The notes beneath the pieces were generated by a model. It was not told the DNA's origin and did not search any database. It was given only the letters and a program-made list of their open reading frames with translations. This document shows positions 25,679-34,618 of a DNA stretch of 64,000 nucleotides, piece by piece. Position 1 is the stretch's first letter; the number at the start of each line of letters is the position of its first letter. The DNA lies in assembly GCA_965602035.1 (NCBI GenBank), contig OZ271919.1, positions 1,736,001 through 1,800,000 of the forward strand, given 5' to 3'. This DNA comes from Natronospirillum sp965602035 (GTDB taxonomy: Bacteria; Pseudomonadota; Gammaproteobacteria; Pseudomonadales; Natronospirillaceae). Both the position numbers and the translations under genes were made by a program.

Positions 25679-27385
25679 GTGTACAAGCTGCTCAATCTGC
25701 CTGAGCGCCTGAGGGAGGCGGTACACCGCCGTAGTCGAACAGCCTGGATTTCCAGATGGATTGCGGCCGTTATCACCCATGTGGGTATCAGCCTGACGCT
25801 GGGCGGCCTTCTGATCGGCGGTGCCGCACTAGTGTACATGACGGGCGGCACCTCATACGCCTACCCCTACATAATGCTGGCCATCGTGGCGATCAGCGCT
25901 GCTTTGTATCGAATAACCGGCGGTATCATCAGTGCGGTTGTCGCCGGTTTACTGCTTGGCCCTTACATGCCATTGGATACGTACACCGGAGAAATGCAAT
26001 CGACCACCAACTGGTTGATCCGGCTCGGATTCTACATAGCGCTGGGTGGCGTCATCGGTGGCCTTTTTTCGCTGGTTGCTACGATCAACAGTAAGCACGC
26101 GGCTTCCCTGCGTCGTGACGTCCGGACCCGGCTTGCCAATTCTGCAGCTCTGGATTTCGACCTTGGCCAGATGCTCGCGCGGCTGCCACCAGAGCAGACG
26201 GTACAGCTTACCTATATTGAATTGAATGACCTCCATGATGTGCTTGATACGCTGGGGCCGGATGCGGCCGACGAGGCCGTGCGCGTTATCTCCTCCCGTA
26301 TCCGCCGCGAGGTTGACGCCCCGGTCAGACTCTACCGCTTCAGTGTTGCCGATATCGTGGTACTGGAGACGCAGCGCTCCGGAACCGACCCTATGGGGCA
26401 TATTTCGGCGATAAAGCGAGCCTGCCTGCCCCTGTTTGAGATAGGAACAGTACCGCTCAAACTGGGCGTATGTATGGGGTCAGTACAGGCTCGGGGCGAT
26501 GGCCCTGATGCCGATACTGTTCTCCGGCGTGCCCGGATTGCACTTGCGTCTGCCCGCGAAGACAACCAGATGTACCGCCTTTACGATGATGGTACACAGG
26601 CTCGAATCGATGACCTGGTGCGAGTGATTACAGGGGTAAGAAATGGCCTGGAAAAAAACGAGTTCCTGCTGCATTACCAACCGAAGCTGTGTCTCGAATC
26701 CGGTCAGCCAGTGGGGTGCGAAGCACTGATACGCTGGCAACCCGGCGGCGGAAAACTGGTGCCTCCGGGACAGTTCATGCCGAAGGTGGAATCAACGCAC
26801 CTAATAGACCCGGTAACCCGCTTTGTGGTCCAGGAGGCCTGTAACTTTCTGGTCACTCTGCCCGTTGACCACCGGCTGAGTATCAATTTTTCTGCCCGTA
26901 ACCTGCTGGATGACGAGTTGATCGCCTGGTTACCGCAAGCGCTGAAGCAGCAGCAGATTGAGCCCGAGAGGCTGGAAATTGAAATCACGGAGCGGGCTCT
27001 GGTGGGAGACCCGGGCCGGGCCGTTGAAATCATCAAGGAGCTCAGAACACGCGGTTTTCATGTCAGCATTGACGACTTCGGTACAGGCTACTCCTCGTTT
27101 GAGTACCTGAACGATCTGCCGGTGACCGGACTCAAAATCGACCGCGTTTTTGTGCAGCGTCTCAGCCGTGCCGACAACCGGGCAAGTCGCTCTATCCTGA
27201 AAGCCATGATCGAGCTCGGTCAGGCGCTCGATCTGGAGCTGGTGGCGGAAGGCATCGAAGAATCACAGGAGCTAGACACTCTGGTCGCTTTAGGTGTCGG
27301 GCACGCTCAGGGGTTCTATTTCTGCAGACCCAAACCATCGGCTGCGTATCGCGAGTGGCTCAGTGGCGCCGCACCGGTTGCATAG
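25679..27385 (+). CDS. Membrane c-di-GMP phosphodiesterase with degenerate GGDEF and intact EAL
   Basis: A 568-residue protein. N-terminal hydrophobic helices (residues about 24-125: ISLTLGGLLIGGAALVYM, then IMLAIVAISAALYR, ISAVVAGLLLGPYMP, LGFYIALGGVIGGLFSLVA) form a small membrane sensor region. The GGDEF region is degenerate: YRFSVADIVVL stands where active enzymes have RxGGDEFxxL. The EAL domain is complete: CEALIRW, INFSARN, EIEITERA, IDDFGTGYSS, LKIDRVF, AEGIEE and HAQGF. It should hydrolyse c-di-GMP. GTG 25679 with AAGGAG 8 bases upstream is used. Confidence 0.9.
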   Translation: MYKLLNLPERLREAVHRRSRTAWISRWIAAVITHVGISLTLGGLLIGGAALVYMTGGTSYAYPYIMLAIVAISAALYRITGGIISAVVAGLLLGPYMPLDTYTGEMQSTTNWLIRLGFYIALGGVIGGLFSLVATINSKHAASLRRDVRTRLANSAALDFDLGQMLARLPPEQTVQLTYIELNDLHDVLDTLGPDAADEAVRVISSRIRREVDAPVRLYRFSVADIVVLETQRSGTDPMGHISAIKRACLPLFEIGTVPLKLGVCMGSVQARGDGPDADTVLRRARIALASAREDNQMYRLYDDGTQARIDDLVRVITGVRNGLEKNEFLLHYQPKLCLESGQPVGCEALIRWQPGGGKLVPPGQFMPKVESTHLIDPVTRFVVQEACNFLVTLPVDHRLSINFSARNLLDDELIAWLPQALKQQQIEPERLEIEITERALVGDPGRAVEIIKELRTRGFHVSIDDFGTGYSSFEYLNDLPVTGLKIDRVFVQRLSRADNRASRSILKAMIELGQALDLELVAEGIEESQELDTLVALGVGHAQGFYFCRPKPSAAYREWLSGAAPVA

Positions 27386-27484
27386 GGCACCGTTATTGCG
27401 CTCGGCGCTAGTGCGGCTGTAAAAACTGAACTACAGTAGACAGAGTCCGAACTGAGTAAGCCGAAGACACGTGACGGAGCAACT

Positions 27485-28141
27485 ATGACGGCCCGAAAAC
27501 GGCTATTGCTTAGCCTTCTGATCCTGTGCGTATCGACAACGACCTATGCCATGCCATTACAGGTAAAGGTTCTGGGCAGCGATGGCGCGCCGGTATCGGG
27601 CCTGGTCGTTTTTCTTGAATCACAGTCGGGCGGTCCAGCGCCTGGGCCAGTATCGAACGAACCGTTTGAGATGGGCCAGGACGATGGGCGATTTGAACCC
27701 TACATCGGTGTAATACAGACCGGAGAACCGGTTCTGTTCACCAACGATGACGATTTCACGCATCATGTCTATTCGTTCAACGGCCCGGCGCGTTTTTCCT
27801 TTCAGCTCCGGCCGGGCGAGGGCGAACGGCTGGACCGGTTCGATACGCCCGGTGTGGTAGCCATTGGCTGTAACCTGCACGACTGGATGAGCAGCTACTT
27901 GTTGATACTGGACTCCCCTTATCATGCCAGAACTGACGAAAGCGGCATCGCGCGCCTTGAGGCGCCGGCAGGACAGTACCGGGCTACCGCGTGGCACCCG
28001 CAATTGCAGGAGAGAAATCCGGCGACGATCAATGTGGAATTGCCGGCCGGAGGAATAGCCGAGCTACAACTGACCCGCCCAATGGCCGAAATTCCGGAGC
28101 AGAGAGAGCCCGGCATGTTCGATTTTCTTGACCGCTTCTGA
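27485..28141 (+). CDS. Periplasmic cupredoxin-like protein (methylamine-utilisation MauL-like)
   Basis: A 218-residue exported protein: signal peptide to about residue 22 (TTTYAMPLQVKV). The next part has cupredoxin-type copper ligands: His in DDFTHHVYSF and Cys, His and Met in AIGCNLHDWMSSY. The C-terminal third is a carboxypeptidase-regulatory-like beta sandwich (ARTDESGIARLEAPAGQYRA). It lies 8 bases before the GGDEF/EAL gene, so the two are one unit. The likely role is to sense or bind copper, or to relay redox state, in the periplasm; this is inference. Confidence 0.78.
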   Translation: MTARKRLLLSLLILCVSTTTYAMPLQVKVLGSDGAPVSGLVVFLESQSGGPAPGPVSNEPFEMGQDDGRFEPYIGVIQTGEPVLFTNDDDFTHHVYSFNGPARFSFQLRPGEGERLDRFDTPGVVAIGCNLHDWMSSYLLILDSPYHARTDESGIARLEAPAGQYRATAWHPQLQERNPATINVELPAGGIAELQLTRPMAEIPEQREPGMFDFLDRF

Positions 28142-28149
28142 GACCGTTT

Positions 28150-30513
28150 GTGCAAAGCCTCCGTGCCACTATTTTTGTTTTTGTTCTCGTGCTGCTCCTG
28201 GCCGTACAGGGAGCATTTCTGCTGATCACCTATCGCACCATTCAGCAGCAGGAAAACAGCCGGGTCGAGTTCCAACTGGAATCGGCAACCCGACTGTTCC
28301 AGTCACACTTCGAGAGCCGGCGCGACTATCTCGCCGCCTTTGCGGAAACCGCTGCACGTGACTTCGGCCTCAAACAGGTATTCGAGGAAGACACCCGCAG
28401 TTTCCTGGTCGCACTGAACAATCACCGGGAACGAATAGACGCGGATATCGCCATGGGTGTCACGGCTGATGGTACCGTCAGCGGGCAGTTGATCACCGTA
28501 CCGCGCGAGACTGACAGTGGCCGGGAGCAGGTCGCTGTGGGTCCATCTCAGGGGAATGCTTTCGCCTTTCCGCAGTGGCTCGAAACACAGGATGACTCCC
28601 GCCTGTATCCACTTCAGGACACCTTTTATCAACTGAGTCTTTTCCCACTGCGCACAGGCGCAACCGTCATTGGGTGGGTTGGCTTCGGATATCGGATCGA
28701 CACCGAGCTGGCACGCTATTTTTCATCGCTGACAGGCCTCGACACGGAATTCTGGCTGCGTGGCCCGGGAGATGACTGGCGTCTCCTGGCCGGCTCTCCC
28801 AGCGGTGGAGGATCGGCCGAGTCCGTTAGCCTGACCGGCGACGCCGAACTGGCAGGCCAGGCCATGCGTGGCGAGGTTCCGGATAGCGTGGTTGCCACCA
28901 TGCAATCGATCGGTCAGGTAGAGGGCCAGCAGCTGGTCAGCCTGATGGTCGGAGACCGCACCGACATTCTCGCCGAGATTCGCGGACACTGGTTCGAACT
29001 GCTCGTGCTTGCGGCGCTGGCATTGCTGCTATCGCTTGGTGGTACCTATTTCATAGCCTCACGTATCAGTCGCCCGGTACAGCGACTGGTGCAGCAGGCT
29101 CGCCAGGTTGCCGGCGGACACTACGATCAACCGCTGACACTCGAGACGGGCGGCGAGCTGGGCGAGCTCGCAGAGGAGTTCCGACACATGCAGGACGCTG
29201 TTCTCAGCCGTGAAAAACGCATTGCGCATCAGGCGAATCATGAGGAACTCACTGGCTTACCGAATCTTCGCCGCCTGATGCAGGTACTTGAGGAATTAAC
29301 GGACCGCCCGCAAGAGCCATTCAGTGTGACCAAGCTCAGCATCCGTCGAATGGAAGAGATCAACTCGAGCTTTGGCCATGCGCTGGGCGACGAGGTCATT
29401 CGGACGGCAGCCCACCGTCTGGAGAAGCTGTCTGCCCCGGACCGCCTGTTTCACCTTGGCAGCAATGAATTTGTGCTGCTACAGAATCTGAAGATGGACC
29501 ATACCGGCGATGACGAGGGCCGCTCCCTGACCACCGGGATGGACCCGAACTTCCGGTATCAGGGGCTTTCACTCTACATAGAGATACAATCAGGCATCGC
29601 GCTGTTCCCCGAGCACGACGATTCAGCCGCCGGGCTGTTGCAGAAGGCTTCAACCGCCCTGCAGAACGCCAGAAAGAACGCCGGCAGCCAGCAGGTCTAC
29701 CACCCCCTGATGAGCCGTGAAAATGCAGATCAACTACAACTGCTGAATGATCTGAAATACGCCATTGAACAGGACCAGCTCCTGCTGAACTATCAACCCA
29801 AGCTCACACTGGCGACCGGACAGATTTCCCATGTCGAAGCATTGGTGCGCTGGGAGCATCCGGAACACGGCATGATGCCACCAGACCGTTTCATCGGTCT
29901 TGCCGAGCAGTCGGGGCTCATCAACGCGCTTACGCAGTGGGTGCTGGCAGAAGCTTCCCGGCAGGCAAGTGAATGGCGGGACCAGGGGCTGCCGTTGGCC
30001 ATAGCCATCAATGTTTCGGCACACAACCTGCGTGACAGTCACTTTCAGAGATGGGTTACGGATACCCTGCAGCAATGTGGACTGGACAGCGACACACTCT
30101 GTCTTGAGATCACCGAGAACGCGGTAGTCGAAGACCCGGCCAGCGCGGCAAGACTGCTCGGTGACCTCGCCAGCGATGGTATTCAGCTCTCGATTGATGA
30201 TTACGGAACCGGCTATTCATCGCTGACACAACTGAAACAGCTCCCCGTGCGGGAACTGAAAGTCGATAAATCGTTCGTGCTCGGACTGATACACGACGAG
30301 AGCAACCGCATTATTGTGCGCTCCACCATCGAACTCGCCCACAATATGGGCCTCCGGGTGGTCGCCGAGGGTGTTGAAGACGCTGAATCCCTTCGCTGGC
30401 TGGAGGCCAACGGCTGTGATCTGGCCCAGGGCTTCCATATCTGCAGGCCGTCTTCCGCGGAAGTGATCGGGAGCTGGATGCGCGAAAACGCAGCGACCTT
30501 TCGCAGGTTTTGA
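28150..30513 (+). CDS. CACHE-like/HAMP/GGDEF-EAL phosphodiesterase paired with the cupredoxin
   Basis: A 787-residue sensor. Helix 1 is at about 7-27, a periplasmic domain at about 28-275 (cache-like by appearance), helix 2 at LLVLAALALLLSLGGTYFIA, then HAMP (RISRPVQRLVQQARQVAGG). The GGDEF motif is altered to GSNEF (HLGSNEFVLL), so cyclase activity is doubtful. EAL is intact: VEALVRWEHPE, INVSAHN, CLEITENAV, IDDYGTGYSS, LKVDKSF, AEGVED, LAQGF. The GTG start is 8 bases after the cupredoxin stop, without a strong Shine-Dalgarno, so translation is probably coupled. Confidence 0.9.
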   Translation: MQSLRATIFVFVLVLLLAVQGAFLLITYRTIQQQENSRVEFQLESATRLFQSHFESRRDYLAAFAETAARDFGLKQVFEEDTRSFLVALNNHRERIDADIAMGVTADGTVSGQLITVPRETDSGREQVAVGPSQGNAFAFPQWLETQDDSRLYPLQDTFYQLSLFPLRTGATVIGWVGFGYRIDTELARYFSSLTGLDTEFWLRGPGDDWRLLAGSPSGGGSAESVSLTGDAELAGQAMRGEVPDSVVATMQSIGQVEGQQLVSLMVGDRTDILAEIRGHWFELLVLAALALLLSLGGTYFIASRISRPVQRLVQQARQVAGGHYDQPLTLETGGELGELAEEFRHMQDAVLSREKRIAHQANHEELTGLPNLRRLMQVLEELTDRPQEPFSVTKLSIRRMEEINSSFGHALGDEVIRTAAHRLEKLSAPDRLFHLGSNEFVLLQNLKMDHTGDDEGRSLTTGMDPNFRYQGLSLYIEIQSGIALFPEHDDSAAGLLQKASTALQNARKNAGSQQVYHPLMSRENADQLQLLNDLKYAIEQDQLLLNYQPKLTLATGQISHVEALVRWEHPEHGMMPPDRFIGLAEQSGLINALTQWVLAEASRQASEWRDQGLPLAIAINVSAHNLRDSHFQRWVTDTLQQCGLDSDTLCLEITENAVVEDPASAARLLGDLASDGIQLSIDDYGTGYSSLTQLKQLPVRELKVDKSFVLGLIHDESNRIIVRSTIELAHNMGLRVVAEGVEDAESLRWLEANGCDLAQGFHICRPSSAEVIGSWMRENAATFRRF

Positions 30514-30536
30514 GACGACTTCGCTGCCACTGGATC

Positions 30537-31346
30537 TCAACCCGATTCAGTAGCCCAGCCAAACAGCTCCGCGCGCTTGCGCAAGATCGTCGCGGACTCA
30601 GCGAAGTCAGCCGAGCGACCGGTCAGGCCATAACAGACATGGAGCGGCAGCAGGTGCTCTTCCCGTGGGTGGCAGAAACGTGCCTCGGGCGCCTCTGCCC
30701 AATTCAACAGCCGCTCGCGACGCATGCCCTCGTCAAGATCGCGCCCGTGTAATGTCTCCTCCAGCCAGTCCTGAAACAGGTCATTGCGCCGGTCGGCCTC
30801 ACTGTCCCTCGAGAAAAACGCGCGCATGTTGTGGAAGGAAAAACCGGAGCCAATTACAAGCAGGCCTTCCGTATCCAGTGAGCGTAGCGCCTCACCAATT
30901 CGCAGGTGCTCCTCCGGATCCAGCGACGCCGCCAGGGATAACTGAACCACGGGAATATCAGCATCGGGATACATCAGTTTCAGGGGCACAAACACGCCGT
31001 GGTCGAAACCGCGCCGCTCATCGAGTTTCGATTCAATACCAGCGGATCGAAGTGCCTCGCCAATAGCCTGCGCGAGTGCCGGCTCGCCGGGCGCCGGATA
31101 CCTGATCTCATACGACTCCTGCGGAAACCCGTAATAATCGTATACCAGCTCGGGCTGTTGACCTGCAGTGACGGCGGGCACTGCTTCTTCCCAGTGCGCA
31201 CTTACAACGAGAATGGCCGAAGGACGCGGTAACCGGTCGCTGAGCGCCCTGAGCTGATCCACCATCTGCTGGTGATCAGGATCTCCCAGAAGCGGCATTG
31301 GACCACCACCGTGAGACAGAAAAACGACGTTTTGTGACGGCTTCAT
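30537..31346 (-). CDS. ygiD: LigB-family aromatic dioxygenase (DODA/YgiD type)
   Basis: A 269-residue class III extradiol dioxygenase homologue. Metal ligands and active-site His are seen in FLSHGGGPM, VSAHWEE, RGFDHGVFVPLKLMYP and GSGFSFHNMR. Plant DODA makes betalamic acid from L-DOPA and E. coli YgiD opens the DOPA ring; the true bacterial substrate is uncertain. The divergent upstream region holds the decayed LysR gene, which was probably its regulator. Confidence 0.85.
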   Translation of the reverse strand: MKPSQNVVFLSHGGGPMPLLGDPDHQQMVDQLRALSDRLPRPSAILVVSAHWEEAVPAVTAGQQPELVYDYYGFPQESYEIRYPAPGEPALAQAIGEALRSAGIESKLDERRGFDHGVFVPLKLMYPDADIPVVQLSLAASLDPEEHLRIGEALRSLDTEGLLVIGSGFSFHNMRAFFSRDSEADRRNDLFQDWLEETLHGRDLDEGMRRERLLNWAEAPEARFCHPREEHLLPLHVCYGLTGRSADFAESATILRKRAELFGWATESG

Positions 31347-31424
31347 TCTATTACTCCATGATTACGTGCGCAGCCATTACCAGCACCTGTATATAGCACC
31401 ATTGTACTGTTAACGATTTGTTGA

Positions 31425-32117
31425 ATTAAACGGGATGACCTCGATACCATCGAAGATCAGTTGCACGATCTGGACGAGAGTGCCCGGGGTACTTTGCGCG
31501 TCAGTGCTCCGGTGTCATTTGCCTCACGGCATCTCGCGCCCCTTCTGGACGAGTTCCAGAAGATCCACCCGGCAGTAACCATAGACCTTGAATTGAACGA
31601 CCGAAAGGTCGATATCGTTGACGAGGGGTTTGACGTGGCGCTGCGGATCGGCCACCTGAAAAGCTCGTCCCTGATCGCTCGACGTCTCGCCCCGGTGCGC
31701 ATTGTCCATTGCGCCGCTCCGGCTTACCTGGAACGGTGTGGCACCCCCTCCTCTCTGGACGAATTAAAAGACCACCGGCTTCTCCACTATCGGTACCTGG
31801 AAGGGGCTGCCGGTACCGGTAGCGCTGGTGATTCAAGCCGCGGCGGACTGGTCAGTAACAATGGCGATTTTCTGACCTCAGCCGCCATTGCCGGTGCCGG
31901 CATTATTACCCAGCCGACGTTCATCACCGGGGAAGCTATCGCATCCGGACAGCTGCGCTGCATCCTGCATGACTATGAACCAGAACCGATGAACCTGTAC
32001 GCGGTTTACGCACACAGAAAACTGCTGCCGAGCAAAGTCAGGCTGTTTATCGACTTCGCGAGCGGTTATTTCGGTGATCCACCGTACTGGGACGAGATTC
32101 TGGCAGAGGACGCATGA
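31425..32117 (+). pseudogene. LysR-type regulator lacking its DNA-binding domain (5'-truncated)
   Basis: The open frame begins right after a stop (31422-31424) and encodes the linker helix (DTIEDQLHDLDESARGTLRV) and a complete LysR substrate-binding domain: SAPVSFASRHLAPLLDEF, DEGFDVALRIGHL, ARRLAPVRIVHCAAPAYLER, GAGIITQPTFI. The roughly 60-residue winged helix is missing and no in-frame ATG precedes it; only a TTG at 31461 could start a 218-residue product. Most simply a relic of a LysR activator divergent from the LigB-type dioxygenase gene. A small chance remains that the ligand-binding half is still made. Confidence 0.8.
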
Positions 32118-32210
32118 AGGATCTTATTCACCTGTGCCGCCGAACCATTAACGGCAAAGGCTTCGACAGACCTTACTGAACCGCAGCCTACAGGCCATGA
32201 ATGAGTCGAA

Positions 32211-32242
32211 GTACCCCGAGCAGCCATAGCCACACGGGGTAC
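32211..32242. terminator. Hairpin between convergent genes
   Basis: GTACCCCG (32211-32218) and CGGGGTAC (32235-32242) form an 8-bp stem in the 143-base gap between the LysR relic and the convergent binding-protein gene. No T-run is visible in either direction, so terminator function is only likely by position. Confidence 0.4.
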
Positions 32243-32260
32243 ATCCATACGGCCGATGCT

Positions 32261-33271
32261 TTATTCAGCAAACGGCGCAATCACCGAATCCGGTGCATTC
32301 AGAGTGTCGCGATAGAGCTGCTCAATTCGCTCAGGGCCCGTAAAGGCGAGTTCCGCCCCCATCGCTTCAAGCTCCCGGATGTAGTCAGGATCATTCATGG
32401 TGTCTTCGAATGCCTGGCGCATCTGTGCCAGAATATCTTCCGGCACCCCGGGAGTGGTGAAAAACGGTCTGCCGGCTGCGAGCGGTGCCGCCAGCACAGA
32501 TGCCAGTGACAGCATATCGCCTTCAAGGTGATCACGGACGTCATCGTATTGGTCAAGATCGGGATGGTCGCCCAGCTTGGCAATGATGATCAGGTCCTCG
32601 TCTTCGATATTACCTTTGCTTCCAGGGTAGGTGGCAACGTTCGCCTGAACTTCACCACGCAGCATGGCGAGCAACTGACCACCGGAGTTCGGATAACCGG
32701 TTACCCGATCCACGGGGTAGCCGGCGGTCTCGAGCAGTTCAACCATCTGGTCACCACCACCGGCACCGCCTGGCGTCGCGAACAGGAAAGTGCCGTCGTA
32801 ATTCATCAGCTCCTCAAGGTTTGTTACCCCGGTTTCTGATGTGGTCAGCCAGACCCTGTTATTGCTCACCGGACTACCCAGTACATTCATGTCCCGGACA
32901 TCATAGCGAACACCCTGGTTCCCCAGGCGCTGGCCCAGTGCCAGCTCACGGCTGGAGATCAGAATTTCCGTGCCATCTCTGTCGGCCTGCTCGACGAAAT
33001 AGTTCGCCGCCACGGCACCACCGGCGCCCGGGCGGTTAACGACTCGTACATCGGGCTGACCTGGCAGGTGGTTCACAATATGACGCGCCAGCAACCGTGC
33101 ATGGGAGTCGTATCCGCCACCCGGGCCGTGCGATACGTTCACGGTCAGTGTCTTACCGGCCCAGTAGCCGTGCTCATCGGCCTGAATATTGGTGGAGCCA
33201 ACCACGGCCGCAGCCAGTACCAGTGCCCCGGCGCCCCAGGCAGTCCCGAACTTTCCAAATAGTGTTTTCAT
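32261..33271 (-). CDS. TctC/Bug-type periplasmic binding protein
   Basis: A 336-residue exported binding protein of the tripartite tricarboxylate transporter (TTT) family. Signal peptide: AGALVLAAAVVGSTNIQA, then DEHGYWAGKTLTVNV. Bug-fold landmarks: SHGPGGGYDSHARLLARHI, VVNRPGAGGAVAANYF, FATPGGAGGGDQM and TTPGVPEDILAQMRQAF. No TctA/TctB membrane genes lie nearby, so it is an orphan that may use a distant permease or act as a sensor. Strong AAGAGGT before ATG 33271. It lies downstream of, and in line with, the TauD-type gene at 33394 (122-base gap), suggesting a shared substrate. Confidence 0.85.
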   Translation of the reverse strand: MKTLFGKFGTAWGAGALVLAAAVVGSTNIQADEHGYWAGKTLTVNVSHGPGGGYDSHARLLARHIVNHLPGQPDVRVVNRPGAGGAVAANYFVEQADRDGTEILISSRELALGQRLGNQGVRYDVRDMNVLGSPVSNNRVWLTTSETGVTNLEELMNYDGTFLFATPGGAGGGDQMVELLETAGYPVDRVTGYPNSGGQLLAMLRGEVQANVATYPGSKGNIEDEDLIIIAKLGDHPDLDQYDDVRDHLEGDMLSLASVLAAPLAAGRPFFTTPGVPEDILAQMRQAFEDTMNDPDYIRELEAMGAELAFTGPERIEQLYRDTLNAPDSVIAPFAE

Positions 33272-33393
33272 TGTATAACCTCTTGTTTCTGTTGTAGGTC
33301 GTGCTCACATTTGCCCACGGAACCGATGCTCCGTAAGAAAATCCGCTCAGAGACCGCAGAGCACCCGCTTGCCTCCGCAATTGCGAATCAGAC

Positions 33394-34440
33394 TCAGACG
33401 GCTTCCAGCGGCGTCGGGTCGGCGTTTCCTTCGACCGGAACACCGCGGAATACATAGGCGATATCGGGGTGAATCGGGCGACAATCGGTAGACAGCCAGA
33501 GCCGAAGCAAGTGACGCTTGCGCTCGTCTTCGGGCCAGTCTTCAAAATCCGTTCTCGCGTGTAATGTCACATGGTTGTAGACGAAAGAAATATCACCGGG
33601 CTGAAAATCAATGTCGATCGCCAGCTCGGGGGCGAGCGATCGGAACATATTCAGCGCTTCTTTCTGAAGGTCTGTCAACGGAGGCACACCGGGCACTTTC
33701 TGCGCTTTTTCCAGGTGGCTTCCCGGTCCCCGCGCCGAGAAGTAGCCATCCGTCACGCTGAATATGGGTTGCCGGATCCAGGGGTATTTCTCTCCGGGCG
33801 GTATCTCACCCTTCCGGACTTTGTAAAAACGGAAGGTCAGGGCTTCAACGAGGTCAGGCCGCTTTTCGAGCATTCGGTTGTAGAGTGCGACTGAACTGCA
33901 GATTCGGTGTTCACCACCCTGCTTCGCCGGGTGAATACAACCCAGGGACAAAATGTCAGCGCTGTCACTGTGGAACCCCATCGCAGCTTGAGTCAGGTAA
34001 CCGCGGACCTTACTGTAATCGCCACCGAGATCCTTCACGTGCCCCAGCAGATGGCCCTGCTTGTTCTGGGACTTGGGTACACCGATATGGTTACCGATTC
34101 CCCAGAATGCGATGGCCATCTGGTAGCGGGACATGCTTTCCTTTGGCAGGCCTCTGATCAGGGCAAAGCCTCTCCCGTCTGTAAGTTCAGACCGAATCTC
34201 TTTAAGCGCCCGGGCGAATCGTGGAACGGCAAATTCGTTGATCGTTATCTCCGACAATTCTTTTCCTGACCGCTCGACCTTCTCGACAGCCGCCAGTATT
34301 TCAGAGATTTCCGCTTCGTTCAGCGTGTAGATCCAATGACCGTCTCCCAGTTGGTCCGGGTACCATTCCGCAGGGTCGCGAATGGGTTCCATCAACCTCG
34401 CAGGCACACGGGCCTGCGTCGTGGGTTTCCACGCTTGCAT
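33394..34440 (-). CDS. TauD/TfdA-family dioxygenase
   Basis: A 348-residue Fe(II)/2-oxoglutarate oxygenase, clearly different from the one at 24427. Iron ligands are in AAMGFHSDSADIL (HxD) and VTLHARTDFED (distal His), with the 2OG Arg in RHLLRLWLS. Landmarks: GRGFALIRGLPKE, FWGIGNHIGVP and FQPGDISFVYN. The last three are common in GBBH/TauD-like proteins of unknown substrate. An AGGAAAACCGG site precedes ATG 34440. It probably forms a unit with the TctC-type binding protein that follows. Confidence 0.87.
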   Translation of the reverse strand: MQAWKPTTQARVPARLMEPIRDPAEWYPDQLGDGHWIYTLNEAEISEILAAVEKVERSGKELSEITINEFAVPRFARALKEIRSELTDGRGFALIRGLPKESMSRYQMAIAFWGIGNHIGVPKSQNKQGHLLGHVKDLGGDYSKVRGYLTQAAMGFHSDSADILSLGCIHPAKQGGEHRICSSVALYNRMLEKRPDLVEALTFRFYKVRKGEIPPGEKYPWIRQPIFSVTDGYFSARGPGSHLEKAQKVPGVPPLTDLQKEALNMFRSLAPELAIDIDFQPGDISFVYNHVTLHARTDFEDWPEDERKRHLLRLWLSTDCRPIHPDIAYVFRGVPVEGNADPTPLEAV

Positions 34441-34618
34441 TCCGGTTTTCCTTATAATTGTTAGATTTAACGTTCATTGAATCTAGACCTGTGAACCATG
34501 TCATGTCAAGAACGCTGTTCCGCATTTGCAGTCTTCTGGCTTCCATGGTGGTACTGGGCAACAGGTCCACTATACTGGCAGTCGCCTGCATCAACGCCAC
34601 TGGTAACAGGGCTTCGCA

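Noticed and set aside
31387..31402. LexA-box-like CTGTATATAG
   Set aside because: The second half lacks the required CAG, so it does not match the SOS box.
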